Source of the DNA: 630D-37 sp037447295
Lineage (GTDB): Bacteria > Chloroflexota > Anaerolineae > Anaerolineales > Villigracilaceae
NCBI GenBank assembly: GCA_037447295.1
Contig: JBBIGZ010000017.1
Span: 1 to 44,566 of the forward strand
DNA: 44,566 bases
Reading direction: 5' to 3'
Shown: piece after piece, positions 31,773 through 44,110 of the stretch
Layout of the letters: each line of letters starts with the position of its first letter
Numbering within the stretch: position 1 is the stretch's first letter
The notes under the pieces: generated by a model
Told to the model about the DNA's origin: nothing
What the model saw: only the letters and a program-made list of their open reading frames with translations
The model's database searches: none
Translations under genes and position numbers: made by a program

Positions 31773-32446
31773 ACCCATTGCGGAGCCGTAACTTCATCGT
31801 TGTGGCCGGCAACATCGGCGTGGGAAAATCCACGCTGGTGGAAAAGCTCTGTACCTACTTGGGCTGGGAGCCGTTCTATGAACCGGTCACCCAGAATCCG
31901 TATCTGGAAGATTTTTATCGCCAAATGTCGGCCTGGGCTTTCCATTCCCAGATATTCTTCCTGACCCATCGCCTGCGACTACATTATCAATTGAGCCGGC
32001 ATCCGTCCTCGGTCGTTCAAGATCGCAGCGTCTATGAAGATGCCGAAATCTTCGCCCGCAATCTTTACCTACAGGGATATCTTTCGCCGCGGGATTACGC
32101 AACCTACCGTGAATTATACGAAACGGTGATCCAGCTCCTGCCGCCACCGGACCTGGTGATCTATTTGCGCGCCTCGGTGCCGACCTTGCTCAAACGGATC
32201 GCACGGCGCGGCAGGGACTACGAGCGACAGATCCCAGCTTCCTACCTGGAAAGCCTGAACCAGCTCTATGAGGAGTGGATCGGCGGGTTTCAGCTTTGCC
32301 CGGTGCTCACCGTGCCTGCTGACGATCTCGACTACGTGGCCTACGAGCAACACTTTGAATTGATCGTGCAAAAGGTGCAGGAAAAGCTAATGGGGAAGGA
32401 AGAGGTGATCTTCGACTCGAATGAAATAAACAGGGAGAGATTGTAG
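31769..32446 (+). CDS. Deoxynucleoside kinase (dGK/dAK family)
   Basis: 225 residues from the ATG at 31769, preceded by AAGGA inside the end of the previous gene. P-loop VVAGNIGVGKSTLVEKL, substrate-binding Glu region EPFYEPVTQNPYLEDFY, the DRS motif in VVQDRSVYEDAEIFARN, and the lid RIARRGRDYERQIP are all present. It phosphorylates deoxynucleosides for salvage; specificity cannot be told. The frame is open 60 codons further upstream but that part is a shadow of the DsbA-like gene. Confidence 0.93.
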   Translation: MNPLRSRNFIVVAGNIGVGKSTLVEKLCTYLGWEPFYEPVTQNPYLEDFYRQMSAWAFHSQIFFLTHRLRLHYQLSRHPSSVVQDRSVYEDAEIFARNLYLQGYLSPRDYATYRELYETVIQLLPPPDLVIYLRASVPTLLKRIARRGRDYERQIPASYLESLNQLYEEWIGGFQLCPVLTVPADDLDYVAYEQHFELIVQKVQEKLMGKEEVIFDSNEINRERL

Positions 32447-32641
32447 CCAAACCCTGTAGAGCAAAGGCTCGCTTTTGCTCTGCTTGCATTGCCCGACTCC
32501 TGCCATAATTTTCCTGTCCTCTGGTCGATTGCTAACCTCCGTTTATTACGGCAATCGTCTCTAAACCCTCCTGTGTGACGAAACCGACATAAAGAGATGA
32601 ATGGCATCGAGAAAGCGACTTTTGAATCCAGCGAGCCAGGT
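32447..32641. other. Gap after the deoxynucleoside kinase with a weak hairpin
   Basis: AGAGCAAA/TTTTGCTCT arms around 32458-32480 form a hairpin shortly after the stop and may end the plus-strand transcript; no T run follows. The rest shows no gene. Confidence 0.4.
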
Positions 32642-32761
32642 TCAGGAATGAAACAAGCGGATCACAGCATTCCCGTCAATGGCTAACCGCGCACCTGTCG
32701 GACCGTAGACGGCAATAGCCAAGGGATGCGTTAGGCTTTTTTGGGGGTCATTGCTCGGCAA
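32642..32761 (-). pseudogene. Coding remnant, C-terminal end of an unrecognised protein
   Basis: In one minus-strand frame about 40 codons read as protein and end in TGA at 32644-32642: LPSNDPQKSLTHPLAIAVYG followed by PTGARLAIDGNAVIRLFHS. The composition looks coding, yet there is no start codon or ribosome site and it abuts the broken response regulator. I infer the tail of a third gene that was once downstream of the regulator. Family not recognised. Confidence 0.35.
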
Positions 32762-32763
32762 TC

Positions 32764-33411
32764 TCAGGGGCGAATGATTCCTTTGCGGATGGCATAGCGC
32801 ACCAATTCAGCGCGCGAGTGGAGGTTCAGCTTGCGCATGATGTTTTCCCGATGGCGCTCTACTTGGGCTGATCACCAACGCGGCGGCGATCTCCTCAGTG
32901 CTCGCCCCCTCGGCCAAAAGGGCCAGCACTTCCCGTTCGCGCGGCGTGATGTCATTGAATTGCGTTTCCTCTTTCAGGGAATGAGTCCGTAAGTAATCCT
33001 GTACCAGCAGCTTGGCTAGAGAGGGGTAGATATAGACCTCACCGGATGCCGCCGTGCGAATGGCCGCAAGCAATTCTTCCGGCGCGGCGCGTTTGGGTAC
33101 ATATCCTGAAGCGCCAGCCTCCAGCATTTTGAAGAAATATTCCTCATCTTCATGAATGGTCAAGGCCAATACGGCCACATTGGGGAAATATCTTTTGATC
33201 TCGCGCGTGGCGTCAATGCCGGAGCGATCTGGCAGGCCGATATCCATGAGCACGACATGGGGAGATGTTTTGCGGACGATCTCCAGCCTTCGGCGGCATT
33301 GCCGGCCTCACCTGCGATCTCGATCTCCGGGTTATTTTCCAGCAACAGACGCAACCCGGAACGCACGACCAGATGATCCTCTACCAGTACGACGCGAATG
33401 CTTATAACCAC
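32764..33411 (-). pseudogene. Frameshifted NarL-type response regulator
   Basis: From the GTG at 33411 the frame reads a receiver start (VISIRVVLVEDHLVVRSGLR, GEAGNAAEG). Near 33285-33290 one base appears to be missing; the next frame continues HVVLMDIGLPDRSGIDATRE with the phospho-Asp, then DITPREREVLALLAEGASTE and LVISPS. A second shift near 32865-32870 (about five bases missing or one extra) moves the end (VERHRENIMRKLNLHSRAEL, AIRKGIIRP) to another frame ending at 32764. Two independent lesions make a sequencing error less likely. It would have been about 215 residues. Confidence 0.8.
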
Positions 33412-34089
33412 CTTGAGGACGATAAGGTATAAATGCTCGGACCTCGCTACCGCTTCCTGGGGTGGAATTGATTTCGACCTGCCCTCCCAATAGCATTGCG
33501 CGCTCTTCCATACCGATCAGACCGATCGTCGGCCTCGAGGAGGCATTGCGATATACCGTATGTGGGTCAAAACCGATCCCATCATCTTTGACCAGGAGCG
33601 TGAGCCCCTTAGGGCGAAATTCGATCGTGACCTGGGCATGAGTCGCCTGGGCATGCTTGATCACGTTCGTGAGTGCTTCCTGGAGAATACGAAAAACGGT
33701 GATCCGGGTGGCATCGTCCAGGAAACGTTCCTCTCCAATGATTTCCAGGTGAATATCAAGAGGGATCAGTTCTTTCAGTCGGGAAATATACCAGCGGATG
33801 GCTGCCGAAAGTCCTAGATCGTCTAGATGAGAAGGGCGCAGATCGGCGATGATGCGCTGAAGATCCTTCAGCGATGCGTCCACCTGCTATCCCCTCCTCC
33901 GCCGATCAGCACAAACATTTCCAGCCATTCGTGAGCGGCATGGACAAAACCGAACACTGCCAACGGTCGCAATCCCATGCGCAGGCGCCAATCGCTGGAA
34001 CGTCCCCCCTCCATTGCAACCATCAGGCCCATGCTGAAAAAAGCCAGGCCGTAGAGAAAATACACCGAGATTAGCACCTGTGGGCCCAT
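33332..34089 (-). pseudogene. Histidine kinase remnant with internal deletion
   Basis: The 5' part (from 34089) encodes an N-terminal membrane segment, VLISVYFLYGLAFFSMGLMV then VFGFVHAAHEWLEMFVLIGG. Near 33890 it jumps, in another frame, to the tail of a HisKA_3 kinase: DLQRIIADLRPSHLDDLGL, ILQEALTNVIKHAQ, LVKDDGIGFDP, IGLIGMEERAMLLGG. The rest of the sensor domain and the phosphoacceptor His motif are gone. The frame also runs about 80 bases into the regulator, hinting at another shift. It cannot make a working kinase and was probably the partner of the broken regulator. Confidence 0.8.
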
Positions 34090-34143
34090 TTCCCCTCACG
34101 TCATTTGTGAAAAAGGTTTTCGGCGCAAATATGCTCAATTCGC

Positions 34144-34509
34144 TCAACAGGAGCCGGAATCCAAAATGCGCACCTCGTCTACTTCATTCGGGATCAGGCA
34201 TAGGAATTCAAAAGGCTCTTCGCCGATATTTTCGTACCAGTGAGGCACACCGCGCGGGATAAAGACCACGTCACCGGGGCCGACTTCGTAGGTTTCTTCG
34301 CCGATACCGATCCGGGCGCGCCCGCGGAGCACATATTGTTCGTGTTCCACCGTATTGGTATGGCGCGGCATACCACCTCCCGGCTGCATGACAAAGCGAC
34401 GCATTAGAAAATGAGGCGCCTCTTGGGCCGAAATCAGCACTTGGATGGTTGTCTCGCGGGCATTAGCGACCGATTGCGCCGGCACATCTGAAACATGTTT
34501 TACGCCCAT
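34144..34509 (-). CDS. Small cupin-domain protein
   Basis: 121 residues, a single cupin barrel. Metal-ligand motifs: GGMPRHTNTVEHEQYVLRG and, in the second motif, VFIPRGVPHWYENIGEEP. Single-domain cupins bind a divalent metal and serve as enzymes or sensors; the substrate is not evident. GGAGGG stands 3 bases before the ATG. Confidence 0.88.
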   Translation of the reverse strand: MGVKHVSDVPAQSVANARETTIQVLISAQEAPHFLMRRFVMQPGGGMPRHTNTVEHEQYVLRGRARIGIGEETYEVGPGDVVFIPRGVPHWYENIGEEPFEFLCLIPNEVDEVRILDSGSC

Positions 34510-34573
34510 ATTCCCTCCACAGATTGCATAAGTCTTTCCAAATGTAGTTTACCACGAATGGCAGCGAAGCCAC

Positions 34574-35305
34574 CTATGGTACCTTCGGCTCCAGCTCGAT
34601 GTAGATGCGTTTATTAATCTTCCCCTTGCTTTTATAGTCCACCACACGGATCCTGCCGACCTCGGACGTATTGGCCACATGGGTCCCGCCATCCGCCTGC
34701 AGGTCCAAGCCGACAATCTCAACGGTGCGCACTTGACGAATGCCTTCCGGAAGCAGGTTGATTTTGGTGCGGATGAGATCGGGGATTTGGAAGGCTTCCT
34801 CGCGAGAAAGGATGCGCACCCGCACCGGACGCGCCGCAGCGACCTCGGCATTGACTTTAGCCTCGATCTCGGCGACCAATTCGCCCCGCAGGCTTTCGAA
34901 CTCAAAATCCATTCGTCCCTGTAACGGGTCCATGTTTCCGCCCGTCACCAACGCACCGTAATCGCGAAACACAACGCCACATAAGATATGCAGCGCAGTA
35001 TGGGTGCGCATCAGCGCGTAGCGTCGCTCCCAATCCAGTATGCCGTGCACCTGGACGCCGACATGCGGTAAGGGAGCTTCACCTCCCAAGATATGCCACA
35101 CGTCCTCTCCGATTTTCTTTACCTCAATCACCGGCAAGCTCAGGCCGGCAATTTGTAGCACCCCTTGATCGGGTGGCTGCCCGCCTCCACCGGGATAGAA
35201 GATCGTACGATCCAAGGCCACGGCGCGGCGCTCCATATCCACTGCGGTGATCTTTGCTTCGATCTCGCGCAAGTAACTATCGGTCTGGTAAAGCAATTCG
35301 GTCAT
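34574..35305 (-). CDS. AlaX-like alanyl-tRNA editing protein
   Basis: 243 residues from the ATG at 35305. The AlaRS second additional domain is recognised by ALDRTIFYPGGGGQPPDQGV, zinc ligands in MRTHTALHILCG (HxxxH) and DGGTHVANTSEVGRI near the C terminus. AlaX proteins free tRNA-Ala from wrongly attached Ser or Gly. The usual CxxxH pair reads DxxxH here (ADGGTH), so one zinc ligand is Asp or is supplied elsewhere. It lies downstream of the PFOR gene but behind that gene's terminator. Confidence 0.85.
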   Translation of the reverse strand: MTELLYQTDSYLREIEAKITAVDMERRAVALDRTIFYPGGGGQPPDQGVLQIAGLSLPVIEVKKIGEDVWHILGGEAPLPHVGVQVHGILDWERRYALMRTHTALHILCGVVFRDYGALVTGGNMDPLQGRMDFEFESLRGELVAEIEAKVNAEVAAARPVRVRILSREEAFQIPDLIRTKINLLPEGIRQVRTVEIVGLDLQADGGTHVANTSEVGRIRVVDYKSKGKINKRIYIELEPKVP

Positions 35306-35327
35306 GTCGGGCTTCCTCTTCCAGAAA

Positions 35328-35364
35328 CAAAAAACGGGCGCCGGGAATGCTCCCAACGCCCGTT
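35328..35364 (-). terminator. Rho-independent terminator of the PFOR gene
   Basis: Minus-strand arms AACGGGCG/CGCCCGTT (35364-35357 with 35340-35333) plus an inner GGGA/TCCC pair form a long stem, followed by TTTTTG. It begins 10 bases after the PFOR stop. Confidence 0.85.
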
Positions 35365-35374
35365 CATCTGTTGT

Positions 35375-38920
<3,546 letters not shown>

Positions 38921-39350
38921 ATGAGACTCCTTTCAAATATTCAACGCATGCTGAACGTGCTGAATGGTGAACAGCCAATATGGAATTGTTCGCTTCGGAC
39001 ATTCAAGCTAGCTATTGTAACCCAAAATCGGGTAAAGGGATGTAACCAACGACCTAATTTTGGCATTCGGTCATCACTTGCGTCTTTCGGCACACAGCAT
39101 AGGCCGATCGCAGAATTTGGATAATTCTACTCCAAAATCAAGGAGTGAAATGGAACAAAATACATATTTTTCCACGTGAAGAATGTCATATCCACAACTT
39201 TGCCTTCCGCGTATTTCTGTACCTGTACCATCCAAATCCACCCACCCTTTTCACATCTCCTTTCAAGGGGAAAATAGCCTGTCATGGTAGAATAGTGACG
39301 GACTTGGAGCGTTTCCAGCCTATTTATCCGTTTGAGAAAGGAGAACAACT
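38921..39350. promoter_or_regulatory. Divergent regulatory gap between nifJ and pdxS
   Basis: 430 bases without a supported gene. A TACAAT box on the minus strand (39014-39019) could serve nifJ with a leader of about 90 bases; a TAGAAT box on the plus strand (39288-39293) could serve pdxS with a leader of about 50 bases ending in AAAGGAG. Neither has a strong -35 box. Small frames here look like chance. Confidence 0.45.
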
Positions 39351-40238
39351 ATGGAGCAGCAAGTCGCTACTTTCACCGTCAAAAAAGGTTTAGCACAAAT
39401 GTTGAAAGGGGGTGTGATTATGGACGTCGTCACCCCGGAGCAAGCGCGGATTGCGGAGGATGCCGGGGCAGTGGCTGTGATGGCGCTGGAGCGCGTGCCG
39501 GCGGATATTCGTGCCCAGGGCGGCGTGGCGCGCATGTCGGACCCGGAGCTGATCCTCAAGATCATGGACGCGGTCAGCATACCGGTGATGGCAAAATGCC
39601 GCATCGGTCACTTTGTGGAAGCGCAGATCCTCGAGGCGATCGGCGTGGACTACATTGACGAATCCGAGGTGCTTACGCCGGCCGATGAAGAGCATCACAT
39701 TAACAAGCACCTGTTCAAGGTCCCATTCGTGTGCGGAGCCCGAAACCTGGGCGAGGCGCTGCGGCGCATCGGTGAAGGGGCGGCCATGATCCGCACCAAA
39801 GGCGAGGCCGGCACCGGTGACGTGGTCGAAGCGGTGCGTCACGCGCGTGCGGTGCTGGGTGAGATTCGCCGCCTGCAAAACATGCCGGATGAAGAGCTGA
39901 TGGCCTACGCCAAAAGCATCGGTGCGCCCTATGAGCTGGTGGTCGAGACCAAGCGGCTAGGGCGCCTGCCTGTGGTCAATTTTGCCGCTGGTGGCATTGC
40001 CACCCCGGCCGATGCCGCTCTGATGATGCAGCTCGGCATGGATGGCGTATTCGTTGGCTCCGGCATTTTCAAGAGCGGCAACCCGGCCAAACGAGCAGCG
40101 GCGATCGTCAAAGCCGTGACCCACTACAATGACCCGGCCATCCTGGCCGAAGTCAGCCGCAACCTGGGCGAACCGATGGTCGGGCGCAACATCTCGCAAA
40201 TGCCTGAATCGGAGCGCATTGCCGGACGAGGTTGGTGA
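39351..40238 (+). CDS. pdxS: Pyridoxal 5'-phosphate synthase subunit PdxS
   Basis: 295 residues, a (beta/alpha)8 barrel. KGLAQMLKGGVIMDVVTPEQ, VMALERVPADIRAQGGVARM, PVMAKCRIGHFVEAQIL with the catalytic Lys, and DGVFVGSGIFKSGNP phosphate loop are standard. With PdxT it makes PLP directly from ribose 5-phosphate, glyceraldehyde 3-phosphate and glutamine-derived ammonia. AAAGGAG precedes the ATG. pdxT starts 5 bases after its stop. Confidence 0.98.
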   Translation: MEQQVATFTVKKGLAQMLKGGVIMDVVTPEQARIAEDAGAVAVMALERVPADIRAQGGVARMSDPELILKIMDAVSIPVMAKCRIGHFVEAQILEAIGVDYIDESEVLTPADEEHHINKHLFKVPFVCGARNLGEALRRIGEGAAMIRTKGEAGTGDVVEAVRHARAVLGEIRRLQNMPDEELMAYAKSIGAPYELVVETKRLGRLPVVNFAAGGIATPADAALMMQLGMDGVFVGSGIFKSGNPAKRAAAIVKAVTHYNDPAILAEVSRNLGEPMVGRNISQMPESERIAGRGW

Positions 40239-40243
40239 GTGCT

Positions 40244-40822
40244 ATGAAGATCGGAGTGCTGGCTCTGCAAGGAGATTTCCACGAGCACATTCAAATGCTT
40301 CAACGCCTGGGGGTGGAAGCCATCGAAGTGCGCTTGCCACAGCACCTGGAAGGGCTGGATGGGCTGATCATCCCCGGCGGAGAATCCACAACCATCGGAA
40401 AACTGGCTGTGGATTTTGGGCTGCTGGAGCCTATTCGTCAATTCGGTCAAACCCATGCCATTTGGGGCACGTGCGCCGGGGCAATCTTGCTTTCGAAGGA
40501 TGTCCATCGGACGCAGCCGCTATTGGGTTTGATGGATATTACCATCCAGCGCAATGCCTTCGGGCGGCAGGTAGATTCGTTCGAAGCCGATCTGGATATT
40601 CCCGCGCTCTATCGGTTCGGCGAATCGCCGCATCCCTATCATGCTATCTTCATCCGAGCGCCGATCATCGAATCGGTATTCGGAGCGGCGCGCGTTCTGG
40701 CTCAATTGGAAGACGGGCGTATCGTAGCGGCGCAGCAAGGACATCTCCTGGCCACCTCTTTCCATCCTGAGCTCACCGATGACATGCGTTTCCACGAACA
40801 CTTCCTTTCCCTGGCGGATTGA
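40244..40822 (+). CDS. pdxT: Pyridoxal 5'-phosphate synthase glutaminase subunit PdxT
   Basis: 192 residues from the ATG at 40244. Class I glutaminase: KIGVLALQGDFHEHIQML, oxyanion region GLIIPGGESTTIGKL, nucleophile Cys in IWGTCAGAILLSK, and the His/Glu pair in TSFHPELTDD. It supplies ammonia to PdxS. Confidence 0.97.
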   Translation: MKIGVLALQGDFHEHIQMLQRLGVEAIEVRLPQHLEGLDGLIIPGGESTTIGKLAVDFGLLEPIRQFGQTHAIWGTCAGAILLSKDVHRTQPLLGLMDITIQRNAFGRQVDSFEADLDIPALYRFGESPHPYHAIFIRAPIIESVFGAARVLAQLEDGRIVAAQQGHLLATSFHPELTDDMRFHEHFLSLAD

Positions 40823-40828
40823 GGAGCG

Positions 40829-41746
40829 GTGAACGTCCGTCGCCTGGAATGGCTGGATATTCCGGAGGTGCTGCGCTTCCGTAACGAAGTGCTCGGGTTG
40901 GATACCACGCGTCTGCTCACCCGCGGCAATCCGCTGAGCGCTTCGATGCTCGTCTCGCATTTGCAGCCCTTGCGCCGCATGTGTAACGTGATCAGCACCG
41001 GGGAGAGGCCGTTGATCGGCGGTATCCATAGCAGTAGAAGCAAGGAAATAGCACATCTGCTATATCTTGCCCCAATTGCCCACCTGGATACTCCGGCGCT
41101 CTCCCCACTCATCGAGGTACTGCTCGAAACCGCCCTGGAATGGGGTGTGCTATATGTGCTGGCCGAATTGAACGAATCTCTTCCGCTCCTGGATACCCTG
41201 CGCCACTTGCGCTTTTCCACCTATCTGTGGCAATCCATTTGGGATCTTTCCGCAATAGTGGAGGAAGAAAACATTCCCTGGGAGAATCTGCACGAATCCT
41301 ATGGAGCGAGTTTTTTCTCCCTCTACCATCAGCTCGTGCCGCCTTTGCTCCATGTGGTAGAACATCCGAGCAGGCGACATCAGACGATCTATCGTGCCAA
41401 CGAAATGACCTATGCACTCTTGAATAAGGGTCTGCGGGGTGTGCTGGTGACCCCCCTCTTCCATCCCGATCTAGGCGATGCGCGGCGTTTCTTGCGCGGG
41501 CTGGTTACTTTCCTGCGAAAGCGCTATAACCGTCCCATCTACTTGCGCCTCCCAACTTACCAATCCTGGCTAGAGGATATCCTACTCCAGGATGGCGCCA
41601 AGCGGTTAGAACAACAAGTATTGCTGGTACATCATCTGGCCAGGCTTGAGAGGGCAGGAGTCACCGCCTCGGTTAACGCGCTGCAGCCCCATCGGACGAC
41701 ACCCATCATCCCAACCAGCCTATCCGGAAAATTCCCGCGAAGATGA
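40829..41746 (+). CDS. Uncharacterised GNAT-like protein
   Basis: 305 residues from a GTG at 40829 with GAGGAG just before it. The N-terminal half (VRRLEWLDIPEVLRFRNEVL, PLIGGIHSS, then IAHLLYLAPIAHLDTP and ALSPLIEVLLETALEWGVLY) has the strand-helix order of GNAT acetyltransferases; the C-terminal half is less clear. No acetyl-CoA loop could be confirmed. It lies 6 bases after pdxT and is probably co-transcribed. It converges on the DMT transporter gene and overlaps its end by 41 bases. Confidence 0.7.
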   Translation: MNVRRLEWLDIPEVLRFRNEVLGLDTTRLLTRGNPLSASMLVSHLQPLRRMCNVISTGERPLIGGIHSSRSKEIAHLLYLAPIAHLDTPALSPLIEVLLETALEWGVLYVLAELNESLPLLDTLRHLRFSTYLWQSIWDLSAIVEEENIPWENLHESYGASFFSLYHQLVPPLLHVVEHPSRRHQTIYRANEMTYALLNKGLRGVLVTPLFHPDLGDARRFLRGLVTFLRKRYNRPIYLRLPTYQSWLEDILLQDGAKRLEQQVLLVHHLARLERAGVTASVNALQPHRTTPIIPTSLSGKFPRR

Positions 41747-42551
41747 GTGCCGAGGCAATGAATCGGCGCTCGCCTTGGCTTTCGCCCAGGTTTTTCCAGC
41801 CCAACCAGGCCCCGAAGACCACGCTCACTTCACGGATCGCACCGGCATAGCCTAATGGAGAGATGCGATAGGCAAGCAAGGCCAGGAAATAGGAGAGCGT
41901 GCCGAGCACGGCGATCAGGATCAAAACAAATGGTTGTAGCTTCCATTCCCGGTAAAGTTGGGCCCAACCGTAGCGCTTCCAGGCAAACGGTGCCAGGACG
42001 AAGGGAAGAAAAGTGAAAATGCTCAGCGCATAGGGCAAAGGTGAGGCTTGGCGCACAGCCAGGCCGTCTACCAAGGTGTAGAATGAAATCAGCAGGGCAA
42101 CGCCAAGCGCCGCCAATGCTCCTCGTTGATGCTCTTTTGAAAGCGCTTGATGACTATAGCCCAGCAGGAGTAGGCCACTCAGGAGCAACGCCAGCCCGAT
42201 CCAGCCCCAAAAATTCGGGCGTTCGGCTAAGCTTAGCCAGGCCCAAAGCGTCAAAAAGAGCGGTGCTGTGCCGCGTGCCAGCGGATAGACAAGCGAAAAA
42301 TCTGCCATTGTGTAGGCATAGGAAAGCAGAATAAAATAGAGACATTCCAGCAGCAAACTGAGGCCGAGGAAATGCCAGACGTTTGCCGGTGGCCCACCTT
42401 GCCCGATCAGGATCGGCGCGGCGAGGATTCCGCCGATCACTACCGTCCACCAGGAAGCGATGTGCTTTTCCCTGGAGCGCTTGAGAAGCAAATTCCAGCC
42501 GGCATGCAAGGCCGCAGAGAGCAAGAGTAGCAGGAGTGCAAGGAGAGACAT
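41706..42551 (-). CDS. EamA/DMT-family transporter
   Basis: 281 residues, about ten membrane helices in two EamA repeats. LLLLLSAALHAGWNLLLKRS at the start, LSYAYTMADFSLVYPLARGTAP in the first repeat and LALLAYRISPLGYAGAIREVSV in the second are typical of drug/metabolite exporters of this group. Substrate unknown. Its ATG overlaps the ATG of the divergent radC gene. Confidence 0.88.
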   Translation of the reverse strand: MSLLALLLLLLSAALHAGWNLLLKRSREKHIASWWTVVIGGILAAPILIGQGGPPANVWHFLGLSLLLECLYFILLSYAYTMADFSLVYPLARGTAPLFLTLWAWLSLAERPNFWGWIGLALLLSGLLLLGYSHQALSKEHQRGALAALGVALLISFYTLVDGLAVRQASPLPYALSIFTFLPFVLAPFAWKRYGWAQLYREWKLQPFVLILIAVLGTLSYFLALLAYRISPLGYAGAIREVSVVFGAWLGWKNLGESQGERRFIASALIFAGIFRIGWLG

Positions 42552-43254
42552 GGCGATGACCCAAAAAGAAATTCCGGCCTATCGTATCACAGATTTGCAT
42601 GAAAGTGAACGCCCTCGGGAGCGCCTGAAATCCCTGGGACCCGAAGCCTTAAGCAATGCCGAGCTACTGGCCATTCTTCTGCGCACTGGCCTGCCCGGTG
42701 AAAACGTGATCCAGATCGGGCAACGTTTGCTGCAGACTTTCGGCGGGCTGAGCGGATTGCACCGGGTCCCCTTCGAGGAGCTCTGTGCGCAGCGCGGCGT
42801 GGGCGCGGCCAAAGCTGCCCAGATCAAAGCGGCGATCGAGCTCGGTCGCCGGCTGAACCAGAAAGGGGAAGATACCCGCCCGGTCATCTCCGATCCGGAA
42901 AGTGCTGCTGAGCTGATCTCGTATGAGATGAGCGCCTTGGAGCAGGAACATCTGCGCGTGCTCCTGCTGAATACCCGTAATCGTCTGCTCGATATTTGCG
43001 AGATCTATCGCGGCTCGGTGAATAGCGCGCAGGTGCGCGTGGCCGAAGTGTTTCGGGATGCGGTGCGTCGCAACGCCACGGCGATCATCGTGGCGCACAA
43101 TCATCCCAGTGGCGATCCCACCCCCAGCCCCGATGATATTGCCCTGACGCGCTCCCTCATCCAGGCCGGCAAGTTGCTCGGCATCGAGGTGATCGATCAC
43201 CTGATCATCGGACGCAGCCGCTTTGTCTCGCTCAAAAGAGAAGGCCTGATCTAG
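42550..43254 (+). CDS. radC: RadC-family JAB1/MPN-domain protein
   Basis: 234 residues from the ATG at 42550 (AAGGAGAG upstream, inside the divergent gene). An N-terminal helix-hairpin-helix region (LSGLHRVPFEELCAQRGVGA) precedes the JAMM metal site IIVAHNHPSGDPTPSPDDIA. Once named for DNA repair, the family's real role is unsettled. The frame is open 30 codons further upstream but those residues shadow the transporter gene. Confidence 0.94.
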   Translation: MAMTQKEIPAYRITDLHESERPRERLKSLGPEALSNAELLAILLRTGLPGENVIQIGQRLLQTFGGLSGLHRVPFEELCAQRGVGAAKAAQIKAAIELGRRLNQKGEDTRPVISDPESAAELISYEMSALEQEHLRVLLLNTRNRLLDICEIYRGSVNSAQVRVAEVFRDAVRRNATAIIVAHNHPSGDPTPSPDDIALTRSLIQAGKLLGIEVIDHLIIGRSRFVSLKREGLI

Positions 43255-43261
43255 GAGAACG

Positions 43262-43750
43262 ATGAGCTTCGTGCGCAAACCGTTTCACATCACCCGAGGG
43301 ATGATCCTCGGAAGCCTGTTGGTCGCCTTTTTTTTGTGCCTGCTCACCTGGGGATGGCTGCTCGGCTTTTCCTCCCGAGGAGCAGGTTCCTTTCAAGAAT
43401 TTGCCGCCGCGCTGACCGTTTTGCCGGCCCCGACCAGCACATCTATGCCTTCACCAACGCCACCGGTCACGCCGACGGCTTCGACGTTGCCGGGTGGGGA
43501 GGGCATCGTCATCGGCGCCTATGTGCAGATCAGCGGCACGGAAGGGCAAGGGCTACGTTTGCGCGCCGCACCGGGGCTAGATGGGACGTTGCTCTTCCTC
43601 GGTTACGATGCAGAGGTCTACCAGGTGCGCGATGGGCCGCGTCAGGCAGATGGTTATACCTGGTGGTATCTGGTAGCGCCCTACGACGAAACGCGCGCCG
43701 GCTGGGCCGCAGCCGATTTTTTGACCGTGATCGCCACCCCTCAACCTTAA
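43262..43750 (+). CDS. Membrane-anchored SH3-domain protein
   Basis: 162 residues. One N-terminal helix (MILGSLLVAFFLCLLTWGWL), a Ser/Thr/Pro linker (SMPSPTPPVTPTAST), and a bacterial SH3 domain (GLRLRAAPGLDGTLLFLGYD to WWYLVAPYDETRAGWAAADF) at residues 85-157. Such proteins bind cell-wall peptides or other exported proteins. It starts 7 bases after radC and is probably in the same transcript. Confidence 0.88.
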   Translation: MSFVRKPFHITRGMILGSLLVAFFLCLLTWGWLLGFSSRGAGSFQEFAAALTVLPAPTSTSMPSPTPPVTPTASTLPGGEGIVIGAYVQISGTEGQGLRLRAAPGLDGTLLFLGYDAEVYQVRDGPRQADGYTWWYLVAPYDETRAGWAAADFLTVIATPQP

Positions 43751-43768
43751 TTTCCATGGAGATTTAGG

Positions 43769-44110
43769 ATGAACGAACGCCCTGTCAATATTACCGTCCA
43801 GAAGCGTACGGCGGAGTTTATCGTTGAATGGAACGATGGACACCGCAGCGTGTATCCGTTTGAGCTACTACGGGCAGCTTGCCCATGCGCTTCCTGCCAG
43901 GGAGGCCATGAGAACATGTCCCGCGAGCCCAAACCGCATGTCTTCGAGATGCACCTGGGAGATTCCCCTGCTACCCGCATCAGCAACGTCAAGCCGGTGG
44001 GAACATACGGCCTGACGATCGTCTGGGAAGATGGTCACGATTACGGCATCTATAACTGGCACTATCTGCGGGCACTTTGCCCATGCGAGGCTTGCCGGGC
44101 TCGTAGCTAA
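43769..44110 (+). CDS. DUF971 protein (gamma-butyrobetaine hydroxylase-like N-terminal domain)
   Basis: 113 residues. FIVEWNDGHRSVYPFELLRAACPCASCQG carries two of the domain's Cys, and TIVWEDGHDYGIYNWHYLRALCPCEAC repeats the pattern at the C terminus. DUF971 proteins are linked to Fe-S cluster assembly in some bacteria and fused to hydroxylases in eukaryotes; the role here is open. GGAGATTTAGG precedes the ATG. Confidence 0.88.
   Translation: MNERPVNITVQKRTAEFIVEWNDGHRSVYPFELLRAACPCASCQGGHENMSREPKPHVFEMHLGDSPATRISNVKPVGTYGLTIVWEDGHDYGIYNWHYLRALCPCEACRARS

Noticed and set aside
39127..39393. Small frames in the nifJ-pdxS gap
   Set aside because: No ribosome sites, AT-rich chance composition, and they overlap the pdxS promoter region.
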